64,000 bases of DNA from Euryodendron excelsum (taxonomy: Eukaryota; Streptophyta; Magnoliopsida; Ericales; Pentaphylacaceae), in the NCBI GenBank assembly GCA_033060915.1, contig CM065389.1, positions 25,162,501-25,226,500 of the forward strand, written 5' to 3'. The position numbers and the translations under genes were made by a program. The notes under the pieces are model-generated. The model ran no database searches and had not been told where the DNA came from. It saw only the letters and a program-made list of their open reading frames with translations. Of this stretch, positions 11,007 through 21,506 are shown one piece after another (position 1 is the stretch's first letter; every line of letters begins with the position of its first letter).

Positions 11007-13634
11007 CATTGGCTTTATGCACCAATCAACTTTTAATTTAGTTGGGTCTTATGGAAGACTCACATCAAGTACGTAACTGTCCAATTCATTGTGATTACAT
11101 GGCGCAGACCCTCATACCCACCTGTCACTTAATATGAGGCTTTATGCTGCTAAGTTATAAGAAAATAAAGTTGTGCCTTAACTAACAGCAATTGCTTTTG
11201 GTGCAGTGGTAAGCGTTTGATTCTAAACTTGGTATCAGAGCGAGGTCACAGATTTAAGTCCCAAGATTATTGTTGGAGGAGAGATTGTTGGCTTTATGGG
11301 GGCCAACAATCGACTTTTGACTCGGTTGGGTCTTATGGAGACTCACATAGAGTACATGATTGGCCAACCCGTGGCGCTTAAATGACATATGTTGACTCAA
11401 GGTTGATCCCTATGTTGATTTTGATAATAACAAAATCATATAGTTGTTATCTAATGATTTCAATTAAGTGTGCATGTTACATTATAATCATTTAATAACA
11501 AGAAAATAATTAAGTTGATTGATTGAGTATCCAAGAAGAAGATTACTTAGATAAACTTATTCTCGAAGAGATTGAAGATGCTCAAGAAGTTCAACAAGTA
11601 TTAAAAAGAAAGATGCAAGCTTTGGAATTCTATCATGGTGATCTGTTTTGGAAACATGAAGATTGATAGAGGAACATATTAGATTAATTCTGTTTCAAAG
11701 AGACTAAAGACCTTATGAGAATTCAAGAACTTATTCACTATGAAGATCCTCAATTCTCATGGCCATATCAATCTACTAAAGTATCATGTATATTATGAAC
11801 CTCTAAAATGGTTGATTGTTTTGATTTGAATATGGAAAATGCATTGAGGCATAAATCACAAAAGAAAAGGGGAGCAAGTTTTTGTTTCAATAGGTTTATA
11901 ACTTGAAACTTGTCACATTGAAAAAATATTAAAGAACTTGTGTTGAGAAGTTTGTCAAGAAGGATCAAAGGTTAATAAACATGATGGGTTGACACATTCA
12001 ATAAGTTTATCTTATAGATTGAAAATATTCAAAATGTGAAGAAGATTGACAACAAGAGCTCATACTTTCTACATTGAAGACCTATTGATAAGAACTCACA
12101 AGACTTAGAAGCTTCATTAAAGATTATGTTGAAGTGTTGAATAGATGAAAGAAGTTATATTGATTGAAGTATCCTAGAAGAAATTGAGTTGATGAAGATC
12201 AAGTAAAGAGATTGAAGATGTCCAAAGAAGCATAAAAGATCAGTTGAAGAGAAGAGATCTCAAGTCTTGGAAGCGCTCTTGAAGAGTTTAGAGAAGACTT
12301 AGATCAATAGAAGAAGTGATGTTGATTGAAGAATTCTTCAAGTAATCAAAAGTTGATTGATTTCATTTCAAAGTAATTGAAAAGTGTTCTTGAGATCAAC
12401 ATGTCTTGAAGTAATCTTTTCAAGCCTTAAAAGCTTTAGTTGGATGATCCACGAAGAATTTGAAGATATTGAAGAAGTCTTGCAAAAGTTGAGGACTCTG
12501 TTAAAAGGAGTCGACCCCTCAAGCTTTAAAAGTCGACACATTGGTCCAGAATACAAGATCTTGACAAAGGAGTCAACACATTGAGACAGAGGCTTAAAAA
12601 ATATGGTGAAACTCTTCAGGAGTCGACCCCTCGAGGCAGAGTCTTGAAAAAATCTGTTGAAATACAAAAAGAGTCTACCCCTGCAGCAAAAAAGTCGACT
12701 CTCTGACAGCAACAGCTCTATCTTTTTTAACGTTATACTCTACCCTTTTTGCATCAAATGGTCTCCCATCCACCACCAACGATTATAATTAACTCAAGGC
12801 TATATATAGAAGATCCTTAACACATATATGTGCAAGAAGAACACAAGATCAAGTGCTAGAAGTAAGATTTCATCTCCTACAACTTACATTCTGTTTTTAT
12901 TCATTTGGGGGGTTTCTTGAGTGAGCTAAAAATTTACTTATATGTTCTTTGAAAGAGAGTTATTCATTGTACAACTTTCATCTATTGTTTGGTGGGCTTG
13001 TAAACTTGTGAGATTGAGGGTTTTTGAGAAAAATACTTGTGAGTTTGAGTGGTCTTAGAAAAAACACTTGTGAGTTTGATTGTAGTTTGGGAAAAACACT
13101 TATAAGTTTGAGTGAAGTTTGAACAAAATCACTCGGGATTTTGAGAGCTTAGGAAGAGCTCTTGTAAAAGTGAGCAAGACACTTGGAACAAAACCAATAG
13201 CTGTGTAAGGAAACTTTACATAGTGGAATACCTTCGAGAGGATCGAAGAAGAGAGGACGTAGGCAGGGATTGACCGAACCTTTGTAAAATTCATGTGCCT
13301 TCATTCTTCATTTCTTACTCTATTTTCTTCCTTGTTCATAATGCTTGCTTGCATCGTATCTTATTATTTGCTTGCTTAGTTTATAGTTTGAATAGCTACT
13401 GCTGTATTGCTTGATCAGTTTTTAGTTGCATTGTTTGCTATTAATTTCATAAAACGCAATTCACCCTCCCTCTTGGATTGCTTACTTGGGCCAATAACGT
13501 AGACCCTTACGCCCACCTGCCACTTAGTGTAGGGCTCTGTGCTACTAAAGTATAAGGAAATAAAGTTATGCCTTGGCTGACAACAATTGCTTTTGGAGCA
13601 GTGGTAAGCGGTTGATCATAAACCTAGTATCATT
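11007..13634 (+). mobile_element. TRIM-like tandem array (copy 1), split by a solo LTR
   Basis: Unit a is 11007-11285 and unit b is 11286-11384 plus 13497-13634. The repeat unit (about 284 bp) starts TGTTGGCTTTATGG, contains a PBS-like TGGTATCAGAGCGAGG, then about 40 bp, then a purine-rich ggaggagaga just before the next TGTTGGC. LTR, PBS, tiny internal domain, purine tract and LTR in tandem is the arrangement of TRIM/SMART retroelements. The unit also holds tRNA-like pol III boxes: TGGTGCAGTGG (A box) and, about 41 bp on, a B-box-like site (GGTTCAAGTCC in the best copies at 56.2-56.5 kb). There is no protein-coding capacity. Confidence 0.6.
11390..13496 (+). mobile_element. Solo LTR, 2107 bp, Copia (SIRE-like) with target-site duplication
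   Basis: The insert begins TGTTGACTCAAGG and ends TTGGGCCAATA. Flanks are ACATA (11385-11389) and ACGTA (13497-13501); the difference is the C-to-T type change expected at a methylated CpG read on the other strand, so this is a 5-bp target duplication with one mutation. A TATA box (ctatatatag) lies near 12801-12810. The 3' end (ttcaccctccctcttggatt) matches the ends of the LTRs at 17441 and 58600. Internal gtcgacccctc motifs recur near 12500-12690. No internal retroelement region is present, so it arose by LTR-LTR recombination. It interrupts TRIM unit b. Confidence 0.85.
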
Positions 13635-14200
13635 TGCTAGTCCAAAGTTTATTCATATGAAATTTTATATATGGTTTTGATGATAACTTACTTTGATTTA
13701 TAAATGTTTTCTTGATTAAATATATTTAATACTTTTAATCTTTAGTCTAATTAATGTAATAAAGTTTTGCAGGATCATGAAGCACTTGAAAGAAAGATCA
13801 AGACTTGAAAAGTAATATCTAAATCCTTGAGAATCATGTTTTAAGAAGACTTGATTCAAGGAAGAAAATTAGAGGACATAATTTTCTTTTAAGGTTGAAA
13901 ATTCGATGAAACTATATCATATGAGACAACTCAATATTTTGCACATATCTTTTGATCCAACCTTTGGGTGTGACTAGCACCTGTGTAAAAATTAATTGGA
14001 GGGGTGTGACTAGCATCTGTGAAAAATACTAGTTATAAAGGAGGACTAGTGCTTGGGTTAAAAAGTTAGTGGCCGTATCTACGGTTTGAATATAGTGGAG
14101 AAAAATCTTAAGGAAGGAATCTTAGGGAGTGGACGTAAACTTTGGAGTTGAAGTCGAACCATAATAAATCTTGGTGTCGTATTCTCTTCTCTCTATCTCC
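13635..14200 (+). mobile_element. 5' LTR remnant of the TR-GAG-like element
   Basis: Compared by eye with the 3' LTR (15767-17441), it lacks about 0.9 kb between tcttttgatccaacctttg and gtgtgactagcacc, and it stops at tctctatctc, so the LTR end, PBS and gag start are also deleted. The TATA box of the 3' LTR falls in the missing block. Confidence 0.75.
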
Positions 14201-15172
14201 ACAATAGTTTAGTGGCACAAATTATAACTATTAAAAAACTAAAATGAGAATATATATTCAAGCTACTAATTATGAGTTATGAAAAGTTATTATTAGTGGT
14301 CCTAGTATACCAACTAAGATTGTAGAAGGAAAAAATGTGTTTAAGAAAGAAAGTGAATGAAATGCTAGTGATATGAAAAGTGTTCAATTAAATGCTAGAG
14401 ATATGAATGTTCTTTATAGTGCTCTTGATGCAAATGATTTTAATCATATATCTACTTATGAATCGGCTAAAGATATTTGGGATAAATTGGAAGTCACACA
14501 TGAGGAGACCAATCAAGTCAAAGAATCTAAGATTAGTATGCTTGTTCATAAATATAAATTGTTTAAAATGGATAATGATGAATCAATTTCTAACATGTTT
14601 ACTAGATTTACTGATATTATAAGTATTTTAAAATCTCTTCGCAAATCTTATACTAATATTGAATTGGTGAGAAAGATTCTTAAGTGTCTACCAAAGAATT
14701 AGGAGCCGAAAGTCACTGCCATATAAGAAGCCGAAGACCTTACAAAGCTTACCATGGATGGGCTCTTGTGTTTACTTATGACTCATGAACTTACCATGAA
14801 TGGTGATGAAGATGAATGGAAAAGAAAGAAAGATCTTACTTTGAAATCATCTATTAAAAATAAAAGTAGCAATGAAGATGAGTAGCTTGCTATGATCACA
14901 AGAAAATTTAAAAGATTTCTAAGAAATAAAAAGCAAAGTGAGAAAATACTCTCAAAGAAAGACGCCATTATATGCTATAAATGCAAGAAACCCGGTCACA
15001 TAAAATTTGAATGTCCATTGCTCAAGAAGATAAAAAAAGAAGGCCAAAAAGAAAAATGTGATGATATCTTGGAGTGATAGTGAAGAATGGAGTGATAGTG
15101 AAGAAAGCAACTCCAATGAAAATGATAGTGACGATGAAGTTGCTAACTTGTGCTTAATGGTAAAAGAAAAAT
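14201..15172 (+). pseudogene. Copia gag (UBN2 type) pseudogene of the TR-GAG-like element
   Basis: The translation opens at FSGTNYNY, the usual gag N-terminal region, and has its longest open piece at 14373-14702 (ARDMNVLYSALDANDFNHI through LKSLRKSY and IRKILKCLP-like residues). A zinc knuckle CYKCKKPGHIKFEC with all CCHC residues is intact at about 14970-15013. It ends with an acidic tail containing WSDSEE twice and ANLCLMV. Stops occur in frame near 14251, 14292, 14358, 14700 and 14882, and a frameshift lies after the zinc knuckle. Gag packages element RNA and forms the virus-like particle; this copy cannot make a full protein without extensive readthrough. The start codon and first residues are lost with the 5' deletion. 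Confidence 0.75.
15070..15105 (+). repeat. 18-bp perfect tandem duplication within gag tail
   Basis: TGGAGTGATAGTGAAGAA occurs twice in direct succession, in frame, adding one extra WSDSEE to the acidic gag tail. Confidence 0.9.
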
Positions 15173-15766
15173 GAGGTATGTTACTCTATTGATGTTACAT
15201 AATAGAGAAAAGAAAACTTTAATATATGTGTGTGTGTGTGTATTTATTTTTTATTATTTAAAAAAAATTGTGACATGCTTTGAAATATTTTGAAAGTTAT
15301 ACGTATGAATTTACTTATACTTGATTTGTGATATATACTTAATTACATGTTTTTTTTTCACATGCATTTCTTGATATTGAAAGTGAGAGAAATATAAATT
15401 GTTGTGATTTATAAAGCATGTTTGGTATTGAATTGAATGTCTTGCAAGTATGATATACATTGAATATATTTTGTGAATGACAAAATAAAATATATATGTT
15501 GTTATGTTCTATAGAATTTTATCAGTTTTATTCATGATTATTTTTTGATGATAATAAAGGGGAAGAATATATTGATTGATATTGATTTCTATAATATATA
15601 AGTTTAAAGAGAATATGCATTGGTTGAGGGGGAGTTTGGATTATAAATCTCTCTATTTTATTATTTCTCCATTAAACTTGAAATATTTATGAAAACATTT
15701 ATTTTACTCGAAGTGATTTTATGAGGTAAATAAATCAAATGTTGTCATCGTAAAAAACGAAGAGAT
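15173..15766 (+). other. Non-coding 3' internal region of the TR-GAG-like element
   Basis: AT-rich, with a (TG)n run near 15228-15241 and a purine-rich ttgagggggagtttgg at 15625-15640. A second purine stretch, taaaaaacgaagagattg, abuts the 3' LTR and is the likelier polypurine tract by position, though less pure. Confidence 0.5.
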
Positions 15767-17441
15767 TGTTAACCCAAAGTTTATTCAAATGGAATTTTAT
15801 ATATGGTTTTGATGATAACTTACTTTGATTTATAAATATTTTCTTGATTAAATGTATTCAATACTTTTAATCCTTGGTCTAGTTGGTGTAATAAAGTTTC
15901 GTAGGATTATGAAGCACTTGAAAGAGAAATCAAGACTTAGAAAGTAATATCTAAATCCTTGAGAATTATGTTTTAAGGAAACTTGATTCAAGGAAGAAAA
16001 TTAGAAGACATAATTTTCTTCAAAGGTTAAAAATTCGATGAAACTATATCATATGATACAACCACAGTATTCTACTCACATCTTTTGATACAACCATTGG
16101 ATTGATCTCATTCTTATGGAGATGGAAAGAAGACTCAAATGTATAATTATCGTGTTTTATAAAGTTTTCACAAAAAAGATGTTTTCTTGAACAAAAATGA
16201 GATGGAAAGTGACTTATTGGATTTGAAATTTGATATATAGCAACCAAGAGACAGTCATAATTATTTGACCATATCTTTTGATCCAGAAGTCTAAATGATC
16301 TTATTCTTGATGTGCTGAAAATATGACTTAAATATCTACCATATCTATCTTGGATGAAACTTCAAATTTGAATGTTATCTAGATGATAAAAGAGTATACA
16401 TATGACTTAGAGCTGTAGAAATTTAAAGATAATAGCTAAAGAGACAACCTGAGTATTTCACTCATATCTTTTGACTCTAATCTTTAAATGCTTTGATTCT
16501 TGAATAGATGGAAATATAACATCCATATCTACGTTTCATATCTTATAGATAATTTCAAACTCAAACGTTTGCTATATGAAAAAGCTGTTTCAAGTTCACA
16601 TAGCTGTGTAGAAATTCAAATATGTTAGTTGGGAGACAGCTCGAGTAATTTGATCATAACTTTTGATTTGACCATTGAATCGACCTGATTCTTGAGGTTA
16701 TAAAAATCTGACTTCTATGTCTACAACTTTTCTCTTATAGCCATTTTCAAATTTAAATTCTATCAAGGAGACAATCGAGGTGAAAGTGAACAGATAACAT
16801 CAAGAGCGATAAAAGATTATGCATCATAGTGATATTCATGCTACAAAGTCTAATTGTCTTTTATCTTATAATGTTTTGAGAGCTTCATTGACATATCTAC
16901 TCTTTGGGAGAATGTATTTATAAGCAAAAGTGGTTGTACTCTTGTTCTTTCTTCTTGCAAGGGAAAGACTAGTTGGGAAAATAGCTAGGGGTTGAGTGTG
17001 ACTAGCATCTATATAAAAACTAGGTGGAGTGAGGGATCACTTGGTTGGGTGTGACTAGCACCTATATAAAAACTAGTTGGAGATGTATGACTAGCATCTG
17101 TGAAAAAAACTAATTGTAAAAGAGGACTAGCGCTTGTGTTAAAAGTCTAGTGGCTGTATTTACGGTTTGGATATAGTGGAGAAAAATCTCAAGGAAAGAG
17201 CCTTGGGAAGTGGACGTAGACTTTGGAGTTGAAGTCAAATCATGATAAATATTGGTATTGTATTTTCTTCTCTCTATCTCTTTTACTTTATAGTTTGAAT
17301 TGCTTGCATTTATTTATAACATATTATTAGTTGATTAATATTTGTTTGAATATTTTGTTAGAATTTTTAAATTTAAAATTATTTACTGAATTATTGTTTA
17401 AACTCAATTCACCCCTCTCTTGGGTTGCTACTTGGACTAAC
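15767..17441 (+). mobile_element. 3' LTR of the TR-GAG-like element (1675 bp)
   Basis: Starts TGTTAACCCAAAG, ends GGACTAACA. TATA-like tatttataag lies near 16914-16923. The stretch gtgtgactagcatct recurs several times at 16996-17105. The terminal ttcacccctctcttgggt is the same signature seen in the other Copia LTRs of the window. Confidence 0.8.
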
Positions 17442-18694
17442 ATCTTCCAGTGTCATTTGATTTCTATTTTCTATTTGTTATTCTATAAGTTTTAGAAAAG
17501 TTATTTATTTATTTTTTTTACATTTTATTTTGGATAAAATGCTAGAAATTGAAAATAGTGATTCACTCTGGCACATGGGAGAGCATGTCACATTGACTGG
17601 TCGTGTGTTTTTAGGCTAAGGTTTTTTTTTTTTTTTTTTTCTTCTTATGGTTGTGTATTATATCATGATACCTTGCATGTGATGATTCGAACATCTGCAA
17701 TTTTAATTTTAGATTTTCATAGCAAATTTCAATTGTTTTTGAATTTTTCAAAATTAGTATAAATGTATTATTGATTATCTAGTCCTTTAATATGTTATTC
17801 TTATACTTTAACATATTGGATTATTAAGATTGCATTTATTTTGTTATATAGAATGTTATCACACGTTATGTGAAATTTCGTGTAGTATGACATGATTTGC
17901 TGTAATTAGAACCTTGTGCTTTCTATAATTCACATTTTAATTATTTAGCTTTATAAATGCTATAGAACGGAATTTAAAGTTGTTAGCAGGTCTAGAGATG
18001 TTGTACTTAGTGGGAGGTTTGTTGGTCGAGTGAAATTTTTTTATTTCACTCCCGAAAACCAAGTTGTTAAATTTAATGAGTGGTTTTATTTGTAGAAGAG
18101 AAACACATGGTTTCACTCCCAGAAAACCAAGATTTAGCGCACGAATTGAGTCAAATGTTGACAATAATCGCTTGTAGCACAGGAGATGATTGCAAGCATA
18201 GTGGACTCTCAATCTCGCGACTTGTGAAAAATTTTCATTATTTAATTTAGATTTATGTTGCAAAATCAAGTGTTGTGCTAATATCCCTTTATGCATTTTA
18301 AGATGATCTCTCACAATGTTGGTTTAGAATATTGTGTTTTGACTTAAATAAATAGAGTTTATGTATTGTAATACTAGTAGTGTTTTTACATCTATTTCTT
18401 AGACAAGCAAGTCTAGAAGACTATATATCAAAATTCTATGTGTATGAGCATGACATATAACATTGGTTTGATCTTGCTACCTATTGTTATTAGCGCAAGA
18501 AAGATTATTGTATGCACTATGATGAAGCTGCATATACAATGTTCCAATTAGCGAGTTGGTGCTACACTGCTATAAAGGAAACACTTGTAAATGTCTTTTG
18601 AATTGATCTTTGGTGACTAAACTACAAGGGTTGACATACTTATTCGAGATAGCTACATCATGGGACGTGTCAGCACTTAGTGTCATGTCAACCC
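17442..18694. other. No gene recognised
   Basis: AT-rich DNA with a T-tract at about 17620-17640. A 125-codon minus-strand ORF (17937-18314) and a broken plus-strand stretch near 18400-18600 (YEHDI, then DEAAYTMFQLASWCY) are seen. Neither matches a family I know; the second could be a decayed protein fragment. Confidence 0.4.
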
Positions 18695-19644
18695 TGTAAG
18701 CACCCTATTTTTGTCCGCTCGGTAATCTCCAGTTTAAATCAATCTTCCAATAAAACGTTACAACACTATCAAGCTCAAATTGGCTTTTCAAATTCTAGTC
18801 CAATCAATTGGTCACTTCCTGAGCTCGTCAGGCCTAATTGAAGCCAAATGACCAAATTGCTCCTAGACATTTCCAAGGTAGCTTTCAAAGATTAGGCGGT
18901 CTTTGAAACCAATCACTACTGTTGGAGTGACGGAAATACTCACAAACCTTAAACGGTTCACTTTTGGCGCCCACTAGCTCGCCAATATAGAATGTCCGTT
19001 ATACCCCTTAGCATCCAGTAATTTTCTGATATCAGGCAATCTCTAGAAGCAACACCAAACCATCGAAGTGATGAAAACACTCACAAATCTTTAAGCCGTT
19101 GGAATGATGAGAACAGTCACCAAGTCGACATGGGTTTTGCCACTAAACCACCCAATGTCATGGGATTGAATGCGCCTTGTGGCCGTGGCACATTTACCCA
19201 AAAAAAAAAAGATCTTTAGAAACTAACCCGTCACAACTGTTAGAGTGATAGAAACACTCGTAAATCCAGGTCAGCACTAACGCCTGCTAGCCCATTCGGT
19301 GAACAATGGCCAAACTACCCATTGGGTATGATGGCAATTCTTGCGAGAAAGTACAAACACCTCGAGACAATAAGTCCATCCAACATGGCACATCTTGCGA
19401 GAAAGTAAAACTCTAAGATGATAAATCCATCCAACCCGGCACGCCTTACAAGAAAGGACAAGCTCCTTGAGATGGTGAGTCCTTTTAACCCGGCACATCT
19501 TCGAGAAAGTACCAAGACCTCGAGATGGTAAGTCCACCTTCCAGGGCTATCCCTGGATCGTTCAGCATGTTCAAAATGCCATTCCAGTCGACTCCAGACC
19601 AAATCTGGTGATACCTAATCAAAATGGCAATTCTACCCCCGGGC

Positions 19645-20383
19645 TGTAAAACTCTAAAAAAAAAAAAAAAAGAGTCATGCTACCCAATTTAAGAATTGGA
19701 ATACAAAAATGGGAGATAAGGTGGTGCTAGGAGCACTGAAATGATATTGAATAACTGTTCATCGAAATATCATATTTTTATGAGTTTTGCATGATATGTG
19801 CTAAAGATTTGAGTGTACTATATAATTTTTTATATTATTGAATATTGTAGCACTTGTACTGATTTCAAAATGAATGCTTTTATCTGTTATCTCAAAAAAA
19901 TCAGTTGAAAAAAACTAAACTTATTGTTTATTGGATAATACACTACTGCTGGGTTTTACAGCTCATCTTGTTTTATGGGTAACCTTTCAGATGGCATGGC
20001 AGTGAATGCTTTATAAGCAGCGGTAGGATTTTTGGGATACAAGTTGGACCCCGAGAAAGGCTGCAAGTGAAACCTCTACGTCCAAGTTTCATTTGTGCTT
20101 AGTTGTATTCCTTTTAGTTTTGTAGGGACTTCAGAACTATTTAGATTTGGTTTAAATGTTACTTAGACACCGGATGACTGTAACAAGATATTGTGATGAT
20201 GTATGAATTTTATTATGTGGTTGGAGTTATTTTAGAGACTTAAATTTGAATTATTTAGATTATAGCACATTAACCTCTCATTGGTCCCTTATTGAGGGTA
20301 TCAACGCTTCCATGTGAGGTTAATGAGTGGTCTACGTCGCGCTACCTGGAAATCCATAGGCATGGGAAATTCAGCGCGTGACA
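19645..20383 (+). mobile_element. Solo LTR, 739 bp, with perfect target-site duplication CGGGC
   Basis: The insert starts TGTAAAACTC and ends GCGCGTGACA, flanked on both sides by CGGGC (19640-19644 and 20384-20388). Its 3' half (cccgagaaaggctgcaag, then tagacaccggatgactgt, then tcattggtcccttattgag) resembles LTRs of plant Gypsy elements, probably of the Del/Tekay kind. An A-run of 16 follows its start. It is complete at both ends, without internal sequence. Confidence 0.85.
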
Positions 20384-20682
20384 CGGGCACTCCGACACAT
20401 CCTTCAAGAAAGCACCAATCCCTCAAGACTGTAAGTTCACCCTTCTAGAAATGTCTTTAGACAGTCTGACATGTTCAATATACCACTCAAATCCATCCTG
20501 GCCCCATTTCGGCAAGTTCTGGTGAAAATAACTATTTTGCCCCTAGTAGGCTGAGCATTTCCTAAACCACACCGACTCTGGCTACCAAACTAACATTTAA
20601 TAGGATACCCCGTTGAACCTCCCTGTTCGTTTCCAAGTGAGACCTTTGACTCAAAACATATCTAGGTTAATAAAAGCTTCCT

Positions 20683-21120
20683 AGAGCATCTCATAGACAC
20701 TTCAATAAGGTTGTCTTTTTTTTTCGATTCCTTGATTAAAATGCACTATCAAATGACTTGAGAAATGTGTAAATACGAGAATTCATGAAAGCCTTTCCAT
20801 AGGTCTTTCCATCGATACGACTCGATTGACAAGATCGCTTTCTGAAGTATCCGATCGTGTGGCTTAAAGGTTGCTATTTTGAAAAACCCTTGGAGCGTCT
20901 GTGAGACGCTCCGCTAATGTTGACTTTTTCTTCAATTCCTTGATTAAAACGCACTGTCAAACGACTTGAAAAATGCTTAAATTAGGGAATTCCTTGAAGC
21001 TTGTCTGGAGGACCTCCTACCGGTACAGTTTGATTGAGGAGGTCGTTTCCAGGGGCCACGATCATGTGCCGTAAAAACCGCTATTTTCAAAAACCCTCAG
21101 AGCGTCTCACAGATGCTCCA
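20683..21120 (+). repeat. ~208-bp triple repeat with palindromic core, outer LTR
   Basis: The core 'gagcgtct-n3-agacgctc' recurs with centres near 20692, 20902 and 21110. The intervening DNA is also repeated (gattccttgattaaaacgca, then gacttgagaaatg-like, then a catgtggc-like stretch). The best core, 20892-20912, is a perfect 9-bp inverted repeat GGAGCGTCT-gtg-AGACGCTCC. It lies upstream of the LTR TATA box, so in U3. Confidence 0.8.
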
Positions 21121-21385
21121 AAATGCTTATTTTCATGCATGTTTTATGATAAAATATCTTTGTCATCCGGAATCCTTTGGAGTACCCCAAGGGTTCTCGG
21201 TTTATGAGAAACAACAGGGGAGCATCGTGAACGTGATTTATTTCTCCAGATCTTTCTCGAATTGCACGAATTTTTAGGCAAAGTTAGCATAAAAGTTCTC
21301 GGTAGTGGAGTGTGTGCTACATGTGCCCGACAAATGATTAGATCAGACAAAACTTGCCTTGCAGCCCAAGTTGTGGTAATACAAG

Positions 21386-21506
21386 GAGTGCCATGCGGCA
21401 CTCAAACATTGGCCGAGTACAATTGCATGTACTACATGTGCTGGCAAAATTTTGGCTAAGTACATGTAATACATACGCCAGCCCTTAGCAACTTTGCCTA
21501 TAAATA
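21386..21506 (+). promoter_or_regulatory. LTR promoter: GAGTGCC/GGCACTC dyad and TATA box
   Basis: GAGTGCC-atgc-GGCACTC (21386-21403) is a perfect 7-bp inverted repeat; TATAAATA follows at 21499-21506. Similar dyads precede the TATA boxes of the other long LTRs. The TC-rich leader after the TATA box fits a transcript start about 30 bp downstream. Confidence 0.6.

Larger units (their letters stand above)
13635..17441 (+). mobile_element. Gag-only, pol-less Copia-type element (TR-GAG-like)
   Basis: The element starts TGCTAGTCCAAAG and ends TTGGACTAACA. Order: truncated 5' LTR, a degenerate Copia gag, about 0.6 kb of non-coding DNA, purine-rich cgaagagattg, intact 3' LTR. No protease, integrase or RT sequence lies between gag and 3' LTR, whose spacing leaves no room for pol. 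This is the layout of TR-GAG elements described in plants: non-autonomous, keeping gag and depending on a partner for pol. Its gag resembles the one of the full Copia at 57-64 kb. No target duplication was found (left flank tcatt, right tcttc), so the right side may be rearranged. Confidence 0.7.

Noticed and set aside
12368..12712. Overlapping ORFs of 114 and 66 codons in the solo LTR
   Set aside because: They lie wholly within a non-coding LTR and are driven by its gtcgac-rich repeats.
13630..17446. Target-site duplication of the TR-GAG-like element
   Set aside because: The left flank tcatt and right flank tcttc differ at two of five bases, and the TRIM unit does not resume on the right; not accepted as a duplication.
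17937..18314. 125-codon minus-strand ORF as a gene
   Set aside because: No recognisable domain, AT-driven composition, no promoter or splice context; probably chance.
18400..18600. Decayed host gene fragment (YEHDI, DEAAYTMFQLASWCY)
   Set aside because: The stretch is protein-like but short and interrupted by stops; I could not tie it to a family.
20892..20912. CRISPR-like or bacterial terminator hairpin
   Set aside because: Palindromes with ~208-bp spacing are parts of a tandem repeat in a plant LTR; no spacers, no cas genes, eukaryotic context.
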